DNA from: Ophioceras dolichostomum
Taxonomy: Eukaryota; Ascomycota; Sordariomycetes; Magnaporthales; Ophioceraceae
DNA: 64,000 nt
Reading direction: 5' to 3'
Assembly (NCBI GenBank): GCA_003049485.1
Contig: PYST01000015.1
Span: 65,248-129,247 of the forward strand
A model generated the notes under the pieces. The model worked only from the letters and a program-made list of their open reading frames with translations. It made no database searches and was not told the origin of the DNA. This document shows positions 1-12,458 of this stretch, one piece after another; position 1 is the first letter of the stretch, and the number at the start of each line of letters is the position of its first letter. The translations under genes were made by a program, and so were the position numbers.

Positions 1-523
1 GCGCAGGGTCGACCGGCCCCGGCCCGTCATCCGCGCACCTATTGCCCAACCTATCATCACTCCTCGCCCCAAGCCCCGACGCTCCACGGGCGGAACCTCG
101 GCGCCCCGGCGGTCCACGACCTCGAAGCCGAAGGCCTCGTCGTCTTCGACGCGGGTCCGCAAGTCCGGAGGCACCGGCCGTGGACCAGGTCGCTGGCCCA
201 AGGGCACTAAGAAGAGCGACTACGGTAACGCCGACAGCGGACCCGGTCTGCCACCCGCGTGGGTCGCGGCTCGCATCGCCGCCGAGGCCGATGCCAAGAA
301 GAGTCGGGAGGAGGCCGCGAGGGCCGCGAGGGCCGCGGTAAAGAACGGCACTAGTGGCGCCGCCAGCGGCGGCGGCGGCGGCGGCGACGCTCAGGACACG
401 GTTCGGGTGCATACGCCCAATGCCAAGGAGTTCAAGGGGGGCAAGGGGGGCGCGAAGGATGAGGCCGGCGATACGTCGGCGGTGAAGAGCTCCGCAAAGA
501 AGAACGGTGTGAACGGCCATTGA
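1..523 (+). CDS. 3' end of a basic, AT-hook-like protein (partial)
   Basis: An open frame enters from the left edge (codons begin at base 2) and stops at TGA 521-523, so only about the last 173 residues are present. The visible part is basic and low in complexity: a Pro/Arg/Ser-rich stretch, then the motif GRGPGRWPKGTKKSDYG, which resembles an AT-hook (minor-groove DNA binding), then an Ala/Arg/Lys stretch likely to be helical, a run of glycines, and a Lys-rich tail. This composition suggests a chromatin or DNA-binding nuclear protein. An INO80-complex Ies1-like subunit is one possibility that comes to mind for the GRGPGRWPKG motif, but I cannot confirm it. The N-terminal part lies outside the window. 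Confidence 0.6.
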   Translation, partial: RRVDRPRPVIRAPIAQPIITPRPKPRRSTGGTSAPRRSTTSKPKASSSSTRVRKSGGTGRGPGRWPKGTKKSDYGNADSGPGLPPAWVAARIAAEADAKKSREEAARAARAAVKNGTSGAASGGGGGGDAQDTVRVHTPNAKEFKGGKGGAKDEAGDTSAVKSSAKKNGVNGH

Positions 524-2345
524 TCATACGGCGAGCCGTACTCAGAAGAGAAAGAAGGGCCCGACAGACACCGATTGCGGATGGGCTGGGAACACACCCA
601 CCCAACCTTGTCTACATATCTCTTTACGTGTCCCCCTGCCCTCCGTCCCGCGGGTTATTACGGTTTGTGTGTTTTAGCGTCAAACTTGGCTTGCTTGACC
701 CGTGTTGTTCTCACATATTTGTCTTTTTATTCTTCTTTTCTTCTTTATTTTTTTCTTTTCTTCGGGCGATACCCATCTAGGGAAAATTCAGGAGCGGGTT
801 TGCGTTGTTCTTGTCGTTGTCTTTGATCCCTGTTTTAGTCGGTTGTCACAGCCATAGGTCTCTGACGTGCGCTTGGGGAAGAGCGCCTGGGATGTGCTCT
901 TTTGTTTGTCTCTTTGCATTTGGATCCATGGTCACTCAGCCAAAAACATCGATTACTGAGACGGATCGTGGTGAATCCCGTCTGTTGAGGGCTGTAGTAG
1001 ACTTATCGATTTATATCGTTGTATTTTGGAGGCGGTGGAGGATGGTAATAGAGATACCTGACTGATAGATGAGGCTTTCACCATGTCCTACTTACTACCG
1101 GTGTTGGCAAATCAACGTAGCTACCACGTTGGAGATATGGAATACAAAGCACGGATTAAGAGTTACAGATTAGGCACAGCAGGAAGAAAAAAAAAACCAA
1201 AAAAAAAAACGTGGCGATCGATATGCCGCCATGCGAGTCTAGAAGAAAGCTGGCGACGTCATGGCACTCTGCAGAAACACTGCCTTATTGGGTTTAAGCG
1301 CAAAGCCAGCAAAGTTGCCTTACGCCCAGAGGCGGCGACACATCACTGATTCGTCATGGGTTCAGCCACTCCGTGTGTGGAAAACATACACACAGCTCAT
1401 CCGGTCTGTCCGACGACGAAAGCTTCTGGAACAGCTAGGACTTTCTTCTTTTTTTCAAAAGCGGAACGACGTCGACCGTCCGTATTTCGTGTTCTTGTCC
1501 TAAGTTTCCTAAGATCCTCAAGCTCATCATTGCCCGAACTTCCAAGCCCCTGCTGGGTGGAGCGGGAGTCACCTTTGGCCTCCGCCTGCGCTTGGTTGAA
1601 ATACTTGCCGAAACCTCCCAACCTCGAGCCAACCTGTTGTTCTTCAATGCTAATTCACTCCCTCGCCCAACTACAACCTGCCATCTACTATTAATAGGCT
1701 GTAGCTAATAGACTTTCAAGGAGTTTGTTAGCTGACCGGATTGCTGGCTGGCCAGGCTTGGAAGCTGTCAGTCGCCTAGAACCTTGGAATTCGTGACTTC
1801 TGCGTGTTATTATTATTATTATTTTTTGTCCCTTTCCTTTTTTCCCCCTCGATAAAAGTAATCCGATGCATCAGTGTCTGGTGTGAGCGTCGTCGCCCCT
1901 CCGTTTCCCATCATTCATCCCCAACCTCCAACTTCGCGGCCAATTTCCTCACCACGCGCCGAATCCCGATGTCTACGTGGCTTGGCTAGCCGTAGTCATC
2001 GTCGACTCAACGATTTCGATACCGAGGTCGGTCCCCTGCGTAACCACGCCGTCACCACCAGCCTCTTAACCAGGCCCTGTGCGCATCGGTTTTTACGGGA
2101 GACTGTGCCGACCTTTGTTGTCGTTGGCGGCGATATAGGGCTTTGATTCGGCCGGGGCCTTTGGTGGTGCATCAAACTCGGGACACCAGACCCAGATCCT
2201 CCAGGTCCCCAACAGCTGTTGTCGGGTCACCTCTCCACACAGCCTATTTCGCCGATCGCAATCCATCCCGTCAACCTCGCTCTTCCGCAATTCCTGTCGT
2301 TCCAACGTCGCCGCGTCGCCGCGTCGCCGCAAACCATCCGCAAAG
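524..2345. other. Intergenic, includes epsin promoter and leader
   Basis: No supportable gene. The first 300 bases contain T-rich runs typical of a 3' UTR and terminator of the upstream gene. A tract of A residues lies near 1187-1210. The stretch from about 1800 to 2345 is pyrimidine-rich and contains (TTA)n near 1808-1822; it is the likely promoter and 5' leader of the epsin gene. Confidence 0.5.
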
Positions 2346-4335
2346 ATGTCGAAGGTTATGCGGAGTGTGAAAAATGTCACCAAGGGCTATTCCAGTGTCC
2401 AGGTCAAAGTGCGCGAAGGTTGGTTTGCCCGATACTCCCCGGCCACCTGCTCCAGTCAGCCAGTATTCGCTCATAGACCGCTGACATCGCCTCATCTCTT
2501 CCGCAGCGACCAGCAATGACCCATGGGGCCCGACGGGGACACAGATGAGCGAAATCGCTCAGCTCACTTACAACTCGTATGCGCCAATCCAGAGTTCCTT
2601 TGCCCGCTCGCTATCCCCGCTTGTTGGCCTGCGACGATGGCCCTAAGGCTGACCCTAAGGCTGAACCTGTGCCGATTACAGCTCGACCGAGTTCTACGAG
2701 ATTATGGACATGATTGACAAGCGCCTCAACGACAAGGGCAAGAACTGGAGGCATGTGCTGAAGGCGCTCAAGGTCCTCGACTACTGCCTGCACGAAGGAT
2801 CTGAGCTCGTCGTCACCTGGGGGAAGCAGAACAGTTACATCATCAGGACGCTGCGCGAGTTTCAGTACATCGACGAAGACGGCCGGGACGTCGGGCAAAA
2901 TGGTGAGTCTGGGCGCATTTGATGACATAACGTTTCATTCGATACCAGTCGATGCTGTTCGGTGTTATTTTGGGACTAACGATGGGCTCACTCCACTGCA
3001 GTACGTGTCGCCGCCAAGGAACTGACGTCCCTGCTTATGGACGAGGAGAGGCTGCGTGCCGAGCGCAGCGATAGGAGGACATGGAAATCTCGCGTTACCG
3101 GCCTCGAGGAGTACGGACCACCACCAAGCGATAACACCCCTCCACGCCGCCAGAGGGAGCGCCCTCGGCAACAGTCCAACGACGAGGAGGACACCGAATA
3201 TCGCTTGGCCATCGAGGCCAGCAAGCACCAAGAAGAGGAGGACCGCAGAAAACGCGAGAGCAGGCAGGGCCGCGACGAAGACGACGATGATCTCGCCAAG
3301 GCGATCAAGCTTAGCAAAGAAGAGGAGGAGCGGCGCCGGCGAGAACTGGAGGAGTCTAGCAACCCAACCTCCATCTTTGACGAAGACCTCATCCAGGTCA
3401 ACCAGCCCACGGGAATGAACCAGGGCTACACACAGGGCAACGCGGTTGATTTCTTCGCCAACCCTATCGATCAAAGCCAGATGCAGGGGCAACCCACCGG
3501 ATTTAACAACGTCAACTACAGCGGCTTCGCGACCCAGCAGACCGGCTACCCGAACGGTTTCTCGAACGGCTTCGGTGCACAGGCTACTGGATTTGACCCA
3601 TACGGGCAGCAAGCCATGCAGCAAGGATTCCAACCCCAGCCCACCGGGTACAACCCTTATGCTCAGCAACAGCAGCCACAGATGCCGCTTCAGCAGACAG
3701 AATCCACGCTGCAGCCGGGGAGCAACAACCCCTGGGCCACCAACAACTCACAACAGGGGGCGATGAAACCGATGGCCACCGGCTCCAACAACCCCTTTGC
3801 GTCGAGGCCTCAGGCTTTCAAAGCGGCATCTTCGATGTCGACACTAGGCAGCCTACCCGAGCAGAAGACTCTCTCAACCTTTGGCCAACAGCCGCAGCAA
3901 CAGCAACAGGCCTCCTTCCCACCCCCGATGCCGGCGATGCCGGCGATGCCACAAAGGGAGGTCAGCGAGCACGAGGCGAAGCTAAATCAACTGCTCGCGA
4001 CAGGCGATGGTATGGACACATTCGGGAACGTGGGTCAGACGCGCATTCCCGCTCAGCACACGGCTCCGGGCACGTTCGTGAACAGCGCAGGTCTGGGCGC
4101 CAGCCGCCTCACCGCCGAAGCGACGGGCAACAATCCCTTCCTACGCACTCAGTATACCGGGATGCCGACGGTGACGTACGGCGGCGGAGGCGCAGGCAAC
4201 GTCCCGCAGATGCCTGCCGCGACAGGCCCCGCTGGCATGGGCATGAACGGCTTCGGCGGGCAGGGCACGAACAACCCCTTCGCCGCAAGGCCGCAGCAGC
4301 AGCAGCAGGGCCAGGGGGATCTGATTCAGTTCTAG
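2346..4335 (+). CDS. ENT1: Epsin (ENTH-domain endocytic adaptor, Ent1/Ent2 type)
   Basis: Four exons: 2346-2418, 2507-2576, 2682-2902, 3002-4335, giving 565 aa. The N-terminal ENTH domain (about residues 1-150) carries the family signature REATSNDPWGPTG across the first splice, plus DKRLNDKGKNWRHVLKAL and DYCLHEGSE; it binds PtdIns(4,5)P2 at the plasma membrane. Two ubiquitin-interacting motifs follow (about 183-200, core YRLAIEAS; about 217-235, core LAKAIKLS). The C-terminal half is a disordered Gln/Asn/Gly/Pro region with repeated PTG(F/Y) and three NPF motifs (near 385, 500 and 546) for EH-domain partners. DLIQ sequences near residue 245 and at the C-terminus resemble clathrin boxes. The role is clathrin-coated pit formation and capture of ubiquitinated cargo. 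The start is the first ATG in frame with the conserved SKVMRSVKNVTKGYS opening. Confidence 0.96.
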
Positions 4336-6127
4336 CTAGCTCGATGGTGGAACTTTGGGGCGGTGGGTGCGTCCTAAGGAGACGCTGACGACCGGAAATG
4401 TCGAGAAGTCGGGGTATGAGAGTGAGATACAGGGGGGGGGAGTGGGTAGATGGAAGGCCATTGGGAAAATGGTGTGGAGGTGTTCATTCTTTTTGTTCCC
4501 TTCCATTCTTCTGCAAGTTCTCTTCTCTATTTACTATTTTATGTTTACATTTGATCACGTCCCGCTGCGTTGCGTCAGTCACATCACATCTCATCTTCTT
4601 TTCGTCTGAACAGTTCGCGGAGGTCTGGTCTGGTCCGGTCCGGTTGCAGGGTGCTATTCCCGTTGTCTTGTCTTGTCGCCTGTTCGTCGAGTTTGCCAGG
4701 TGCTTCCGCCGAGTGAAGCAGAAAAGGAAGAATGGGACCGGCCGGGTGCGCTAGTTGCATTTGTGGCATTTTCAGGAATCGAGGTATCCTGAGTTCGGAT
4801 CACCACCACCTCTTACCTCTTCTTACAACCCGTCACCATCACCTCCTTGCCCTCTGCACAAGGTACATCTACGTCAAAGTAGGTAGCAGCAATTCGCCAA
4901 ATATATTTCCCCCATTCCGAACTTGTACAGAATGAATGTTAGAAGCAAGCTTGAATTGCTTAACCTCCGGAACGTGCCGGCCCACTCCCCCTTCCCTCCC
5001 TGTCCGGATTCCTGTCTGTAGCCGATCCCGTCAGCTCCGCCGTGCGCAGCCGACTTCCGTACTTCCAACTTGGCCACTAGGCTACTAGGTAGGTTACTAG
5101 GTTACCAGATATTTAATGTTCGTTTCGTTTCTCAGCAATAGCCCCTTGCTAGGTAGATTCTTTGGAGCTTTTCTTCCCGGCCTGGAGGCCTGGAGGCCTG
5201 GAGGCACACAAGGCAGTGTTCTGCAAGGCATACTGCTATGAATTAGTCATCTTGGTAGGCCTAGCCAATCAGACACAGCAAAGAGGACTTGTCCCCCAAG
5301 CCTTTTTAGCTCCCAAGTCAGGCACCAATCCCACGTGATGTCCTTTTGCACTGGGTAGAGTCACAGAAGGGAGAAAGTTGGTCAGGTTTCGCGACCGACC
5401 ACCCATTTATTATTGCCTGACTGTCAAGTCCTCGGTGGAATGGAAGTGAGCTGAATTCCTGAGCCTCTTTGTAGTGCCGAAGCTTCCAATTCTCAGTGAC
5501 TCCACACCAGAGGTCTTCTTTGGTGGTCCGTGCACAACGTCCTGTTAAGCCCCGGTCTAAACGCGCCACCTCTTTCCTCCTTCCCTATCACCACTTTTCT
5601 GACGCTCACATCCAACCAAGTCGACCCTTGCTGGTCACCAATTTGTTTTTCTCTCTTTCCCAGTCACTCTCTGCACGTCGTTGTTTATTTCTACATCGTA
5701 ATCCTTCTTATATTCGTCGTTTTCTTCGGAATACCTCTCCAGCATCCTTGATCTGCACATCTCATTTTTGTCAGAGCATTGTCAGGTCAAGGCCCAAAGA
5801 ACACCCCCAAGACTGAAAAAAAAAAGTTCTTTTCCCAACCTCATCCCAACCTCCACGCGCCTCGAGGCCGCGCACGATTTGCCGGACGCAACGGCATCAC
5901 TTAATCCTCTCATGATCTTCGACACGCGCAACCGAGTCATCGATACCTGTTGATAGGTCTGGTTGCAGAAAGTTGGGCGTTCTCTTTGGATTTTGACGCG
6001 TCCTGTCGCGCGAATTAGTGGACTAGCAGGGACAGCAACGGCCCTCTCGCTCCGGCGTCGACAGATCCGACGGTAGGGAGGCGCATCGCCTGGCGAGATC
6101 GCCGCGTTCCCTTCGCACTCGGCGACC
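4336..6127. other. Intergenic, nucleoporin promoter
   Basis: No supportable gene. It holds the epsin 3' UTR, a three-copy octamer repeat at 5179-5202, several TACTAGG/TTACC-type degenerate palindromes around 5077-5110, and a pyrimidine-rich leader from about 5500 to 6127 ahead of the nucleoporin ATG. Confidence 0.5.
5179..5202. repeat. Tandem octamer GGCCTGGA x3
   Basis: Three perfect head-to-tail copies of GGCCTGGA, followed by a partial copy. It is a short minisatellite in non-coding DNA with no evident function. Confidence 0.85.
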
Positions 6128-9100
6128 ATGTCGTTCGGCTCGGGTGGCGGCTTTGGCTTCGGCCAGCCCAACACGTCGACCGGTTTTGGAAGCGGAGGAT
6201 TCGGCGCCACCAATACGGGCACCCCCGGTAAGACAAACACTCCCCTCGGCTTCCGTCTCCCCACTTAGCGTGCTCTTTTACCAGTCTTCTGTGCTCAAAT
6301 CTCGGACCCCCGCTTTCTTTCTCCTCGCCATTCCTAAAGCTAATGTGGCCTCTGTGCGACCTTTCAGGCTTCGGCGCGAATACAGGCCCTGCTTTCGGCG
6401 CCACCAACACTGCGACCGGCGGCGGCCTCTTTGGAAGCACGACTGGTGCCACTGGCGGTGGGTTTGGAGCCACAACTGGTGCGTTCCCTGCCTTTACCTC
6501 GTCTGCGTGACATATCACTAACATCGTTACTCTCGTCAACAGGAGCCTTCGGTCAACCCCAGAACACTACCAGCGCGTTTGGTGCCAAGCCGGCGTTCGG
6601 CTCGAGTACCACTCTCTTCGGCGGCTCGTCTACCGCTCCTGCCACAGGTACCTCCGCGTTCGGTGGATTCGGTGGCACGAGCAACACAGCGACTGCCAGC
6701 CCTTTCGGTAGCGGCGGGACCTCTCTCTTCGGCGCCAACAAGCCCACGGGCTTTGGCGCCGCAACCACCGGCAACACGACTGGGTCTACTCTATTTGGAG
6801 GTGGCTCGGCTACCGGTGGAGCCTTCGGTTCTACAACAGGTGCTTTCGGCGCAACGGCCAACCCAGGCATCGGCACCAACATAGGGGAGGCGCCCGGTAC
6901 ACAGACTGTGCCGTTCCAGGCCACGGTAGAGAAGGAGCTGAACAGTGCGACAGCGCAAAACTCCTTCCAGAATGTCCTCTTCATGGATGCGTACAAGAAG
7001 TGGTCAGCAGATGAGCTCCGCCTTGCCGACTACAACCAGGGTCGTCGACATGGAAATGCCACCGGCACGGGCGCCTTCGGTGTAGGCGCCTTCGGCGGGG
7101 GCGGATTTAGTGCGACGAGCAACACAACATCGGCCTTCGGGGGAGGCAGTACCGGCACTGGCCTTTTCGGAGCCAATGCCAACGCCCAACCTACCACGAG
7201 CGCCTTCGGTCAGCCCGCTGCGACTGGTGGGTTTGGTGCGACGAACACTGGAGGCTCGCTCTTCGGGCAGAAGCCGGCTGGCGGACTTTTCGGTTCCACA
7301 ACTGGTCAGCAGCCAGCCGCCCAGCCTGGGTCGTTGTTCGGCACCGGCGGTGGTTTCGGCAACACTCTCAATACAACTGGTGGGTTCGGCGCCGCCGCCA
7401 ACACAGCGACTACCGGTGGTGGTGTGTTCGGAGCCAACGCAAACGCGCCCAAGCCCGGCGGCGGCTTCACCTTCGGGGGCGGGACGGGAACCACTGGTGG
7501 GTTCGGCACTACAGGGACCACAGGTGCCTTCGGCACAAACACCGCCACTACCGCTACGGGCGGAGGATTAGGCTTCGGTGCCAACACAGCACAGCAAGCA
7601 CCAGCAGGTGGTACCCTTTTCGGCCAACCCCAAAACACTACCACAGGTGCTTTTGGCGGTGGATTCGGCACCCAAGCTCAACCCCAGGCTGGAGCGTCTC
7701 TATTCGGCGCCACTCAGCCGAAGCCTTCGCTGTTCGGGACCACTACGGCCGCGGCCCCGGCTCAAGGAGGTGGTTTATTCGGTTCCACGAACCAAGGGAC
7801 CAGTGCATTCGGTACAGCGCAGACGAATCAGACTGGTGGCGGGTTGTTCAATAGCAAGCCTGCCGCAACTGGCGGGGGCCTCTTCGGTGGATCGACTCTG
7901 GGAGGCGCCAACACTGGTGGCGGCCTCTTTGGTGGTCTGACGGCGAACAGCCAAGCACAGCAGCAGCAGCCAGCCCAGGGCGGCAGTCTCTTTGGCAGCA
8001 CTCTGGGCTCGAACCAACCCAAGTCCCTCTTCGGAGCGTCTGCGCAAGGAACGGGTGGGAGCATATTCGGCGGTGCCAGCCAACCCCAACAAGGTGGTAG
8101 CATCTTTGGCTCGGCGCCACAGCCCCAGCCTCAGGGAGTGCTCGGAGGTGGATTCGGCGCCTCTCAGCCGCAGGCAGGGCAACCTACATACCGATCCAGC
8201 CTGTCCGACATGTCCGCCTTTGGATCCGGTTCACTCTTTGCCGGCGCCGCTAACAACGAAGTCCAAAACCCCGGCCCTCTGGCGACTCCGCTCTCCTCAA
8301 CCAAGAAGACTCCGGCTCGGGCCGCAATCCTACCTATCTACAAGCTGAACAAGCCGTCGACCCCTAAGCGTGGTTTCGGCTTCTCATACAGTACATACGG
8401 AACACCGACTACTCCTTCAAGTGTCAACAGCACCCCGGGAGGCTTCGGTCAGAGCCTCCTCGCCGGCAGCATCAGCCGCGGCTTGAGCAAGAGCATCTCG
8501 ACCAGCAACCTCCGACGGTCGTACACAGTCGAGGATAGTATCCTCGCTCCCGGCGCATTCTCGTCCAGTGCGGGCCCTCGCAATCTTGGCGGGCCGAGCA
8601 GTGTCAAGAAGCTTGTCATTAACCGTGACATCCGCAGCGACCTGTTCAGCACCCCGACCAAGAACAGCCCGCAGCCAGCCGACGGCGTGGGAAGCGGCGC
8701 TCGCAAAGCGGGTAAGCGCGTTAGCTTCGACCCGTCTACCGCGGCGGCGATCGAGCTAGGCGCAGGTGACGGTGGTGAGGCCAGCAACGCGAACGGTAGC
8801 GCCAACGGTGCCGTCCGCGAGCCGGGATTTCTGCGACCTTCTAGCCGTAATGGCGCTAACGGCGCCGGCGCCAAGCCGGCGACGCCTGTTGCTGCCACGC
8901 CTGAGATGGAGCAGGTCAAGGGTAACGAGCTAGCCATTGTCCACGAGGAGGAGTCACCAGGGCCGACCCCACGATCCTCCGACGGCCAGCGCGACCTCGA
9001 CGCCGGGGATTACTGGATGGAGCCCTCCAAGGAGGCGATCCAGAACATGAACCGCGTGCAGCGCCAGAAGGTCGCCAACTTCACTGTCGGACGCGAGAAC

Positions 9101-12100
9101 ATCGGTCACGTTAGGTTCAGGGTGCCAGTCGACCTCAGCAACATCGACCTGGACGAGATCTGCGAGGGCTTGGTTTCCCTCCGGCCTCGTTCCTGCACCG
9201 TCTATCCCAACCCGGCCAGGAAGCCGACCATGGGCAAGGGCCTGAATGTGCCGGCTGAGATCACGCTGGAGCAGTCCTGGCCGCGCGGCAGGGACAAGTC
9301 CGGTAGCCGTTACACCAAGCACGTGGAGCGACTCAAGCGGATCCCGGACACCCAGTTTGTCAGCTACAACCCCGACACTGGTGTCTGGGTCTTCACCGTG
9401 GAACACTTCACCACCTACGGTCTGGACGATGACGATGAAGACGACGACGACGAGTACGCGGGGCAGACGGGAGAGTCGTCCGGCCCACGTGCCACCACTC
9501 GGGCTGTGGTGCCCTCTCAGCCGCGTCGTCAAGACCAGATGGCAGCCTCTCCCGAGGTTGACCCTGATGACACATTCGACTTCATGCGCCCTCCGCGGCG
9601 GACCGTTCCTGGCGCGTTCGACTCCACCGACGACGCGCTGGTCGAGGACGAAGTGCAGGACTATCGTGCGCTTGTACGGCCTCCTTCGCCCACTGGCTTT
9701 TCTGACTCCGCGCGTTACGGAGATCATGCGGCTGACAATCTCCAAGACCAGGCAGATCTCGAGATGACGGTCGAGCATGACTTCGATTCGCCCGAGATCG
9801 GCATGGCAGTGGATGCGGACCATGCCCCGGCCCCAGCTGTGCAGATGCCCCCCAACCCCATCGCTCCCGTCGACGCCCCTGCCGCCGGAATCATGAGGGC
9901 CCGGATGCGTGCCCTCAAAGAGTCGACGGCGCCCGCCAGCGTCGAAATCACGGGCGGGGACGACTGGACGGACATGCTGAGGAAGTCGGTCACGTCGGGC
10001 CAACAGCGAGATCGCGCTACGCTGCGCACGCTCCAGGAGTCAACGGTGGAGATTGCTGCTGCCCGGGGCGTGAAGAAAAATAACAACGCCTGGGAGGCCG
10101 GCGTGGCCAGGAGGGTTGTATCGGACGGACGAGGTTTTGCGACGAGCATCGACCTGATGAATTCCCTGTTTGGGAGGGACAAGCCTGCTGTGGATCAAGG
10201 CGCGGCCATTGCGCCACCGGCCAAGAGCTTCATCAAGGTCGGTGCCCAAGTCGCCCTCTAACCCTTCCTTTATCACGATCATCAACGTCTTTCCTCTTTT
10301 CCCCCTCGTCCTTCTTTTGCCCATTGATGTTGTTCACTGCTGCTGTCCTCTAGTAGGCAGCCTCTCTCCCTCCTTTTGTGTTACCCGTATTTCTTCACAT
10401 CTCTTGTAAACAATACTGCACGAGTCCTTCTCTTTTCCCATAGCACCCAATGATTTATGTTTTTTTCTATAACGCCACTTTTTACTAAGCATCTGCGTGC
10501 CCCTTCTCTAGTGGCCCTACCAGAAGCAACATCAAGATCTGAGCGAGATAATCAGCGTGGATCCTTCCTATCGCCAATTCCATGCCTCGTTCAAGCCTCG
10601 CTGGGGACCTGGAAGTACCCTCCTGGTCTCCAATGCTCCGGGCCAAAAGCGTCTCGCGCAAGTCCCCCCTCAGACAAACACCGGGCTCGCGACTTCGTCA
10701 AACGAAATCTGGACAGTCAAGCTGTCTGGCTCGCAACCTGCGCGTCAGCCCGGCTCTGACAGCCCGAGCTCCCAGGGCATTCGCCATTCTTCATGGATCA
10801 CTACTCGTCCTGTTCCAGGAAAGGTGCCAGAAATAGTCCAGCCGGACCGGATGCCGTCTTTGAAGGAAATCTCTCTCGAGGTCACCGGGTCGTCTGCCTC
10901 CTCGGCCCATGAGCGGGTGGTCTGGTCATTGGCCAGTATTCTGTTTGACCCAGTCGTCGGAGCCGACGATGGGCGTTGCCGGCGAGCCAATCTGTCAGAC
11001 TTTTGGCAGACGCTCGTTGAGGAGCAGACCTCGAAGGCCGTATCCGAGGCTTCCCGCAATGAGGACAAAGCCTTTGCCTGTCTTGCTGGTCGCCGAATCG
11101 TTGATGCGTGTAAAAATTTGGCAGATGCTCGGCTATACAAGTTGGCGACACTCGTCCCGCTGATCGGGTCGAGTGATCAGGCCAAGGAGGACATGGCAGA
11201 GCAGATGGAGGAGTGGTACGATGGAGACGTGCTGTCCGAGATCGAAACACCTATCCGAGCCATTTACAGCCTCCTTGCCGGTGACGTCTCCGTCTGCAAG
11301 GGCAAGACCGGCGCCGGCAACGAAAATCGCCTGCACACTATCCGTCTTGCCAGCCACTTCGGCCTTGACTGGAAGCAGGCTTTCGGCCTGCGCCTTTGGT
11401 ACGGACTCTCGGCCGCCACGTCCGGGGACGGCATTTCCGCTGCAGTCCGTGCTTTCGTGGAGGACATAGAACGGGGCCTCGTGCCATTCCCCGCCCCCTG
11501 GCATCAGAGCGACGCTACGCAAGGAGGCGAAGACAAGGAAAACGGGCAAGAGGAGCCCCAGGATATACTATGGGGCCTTTTGAAGCTCTATGCGGGCCAG
11601 GCCACCCTGGATGAGGTCCTCCAGCCGGAGAACTGCTCTCCCTCGCGAACGGACTACTCACTCTGCTGGCAGCTGGGTCAAATTCTCTCAGCCGCTGGCG
11701 CTACCACAATCTCCCGCAAGTCCCAGCCAAAAGCGGACGCGCTGACGGTCTCGTACGGCGCCCAACTGATGAGCACGTCTGCCTGGTCTGATGCCGTCTC
11801 CGTTCTCCTTCACCTTTCGGACAGGTCCACCCGGGCCCGAGCCGTCCAAGACGTGGTTGCGCGCATGGCTCTCGAGTATGCTAGCCCCACGGTGTCATCA
11901 CCCCCGACTCTGACGCCCTCTCAAGGCGTCAGGCAGCTGCTGGATCTGGAAAGCCGACACCACATCCCGAAGCCTTGGATCGCGGAGGCATGTGCCCTGG
12001 CCTACCGGTACCTCGGCGGGCAGGTCGACTGCACGCATCCGGCAAATTTCCACCTAGTGATGAAGGAGGTGCGCTGCTTGGCGCTCGCGGACCGGCCCCA

Positions 12101-12458
12101 GGAGCTGCAGGCCGCCGTGGTGCGCAGATTGGACCCGCTCGCGGTGCTGCAGTGGCCCCCTCGAGGCGGCAACGCCAGCAGCAACACCAGCCTGGGCCTG
12201 CTGGTCGAGTACCTCCGGGCCCGGCCGGTCGAAGACGGCCTTGCAGACATTGTGACGCTGGCGACCAAGACGGCTGGTGGTGGCAGCGCTCCGCAGTTTG
12301 ACTTCGACAGGTATGCCTCGATGCTGAGGAAGCGGTACGAGGACGCCGCTGGGGATGACGTCGTTACGCTTGCGGCGCTCACGTCCCTCATGCATTTTGT
12401 GCAGGATAGGAAGAGGATGGCGGTCGCTGCGTACCAGCTAGCAGCACCCTGGGGCTAG
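6128..12458 (+). CDS. NUP145: Nucleoporin Nup98-Nup96 / Nup145 autoproteolytic precursor
   Basis: Exons 6128-6227, 6368-6478, 6543-10237 and 10512-12458 give a 1950-aa precursor. Residues 1-620 are an FG domain with many GLFG, GGFG and SLFG repeats, the permeability-barrier type. A Gle2-binding (GLEBS) segment sits inside it at about 190-245. The Nup98 autoproteolytic domain (peptidase S59) spans about 890-1027 and ends EHFTTYGL, so self-cleavage would fall between Phe1026 and Thr1027. This releases Nup145N (Nup98) and Nup145C (Nup96); the latter is an alpha-solenoid of the Y-complex scaffold. An acidic run of Asp/Glu follows the cut site. The last intron is the least certain: the donor GTCGGT at 10238 is weak. 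I prefer the acceptor ending at 10511 (junction ..FIK-WPYQ..) over that ending at 10523; both keep frame. The large ORF at 10557-12458 is therefore the C-terminal exon, not a separate gene. Confidence 0.95.

Noticed and set aside
8954..10003. 349-codon open frame on the minus strand opposite the nucleoporin gene
   Set aside because: It is the antisense shadow of a strongly supported coding exon (autoproteolytic domain) and shows no domain; GC-rich codons leave the opposite strand open.
10557..12458. Separate gene starting at 10557
   Set aside because: The first codon is GTG, and the frame continues upstream to a splice acceptor; the protein is the Nup96 half of the nucleoporin precursor.
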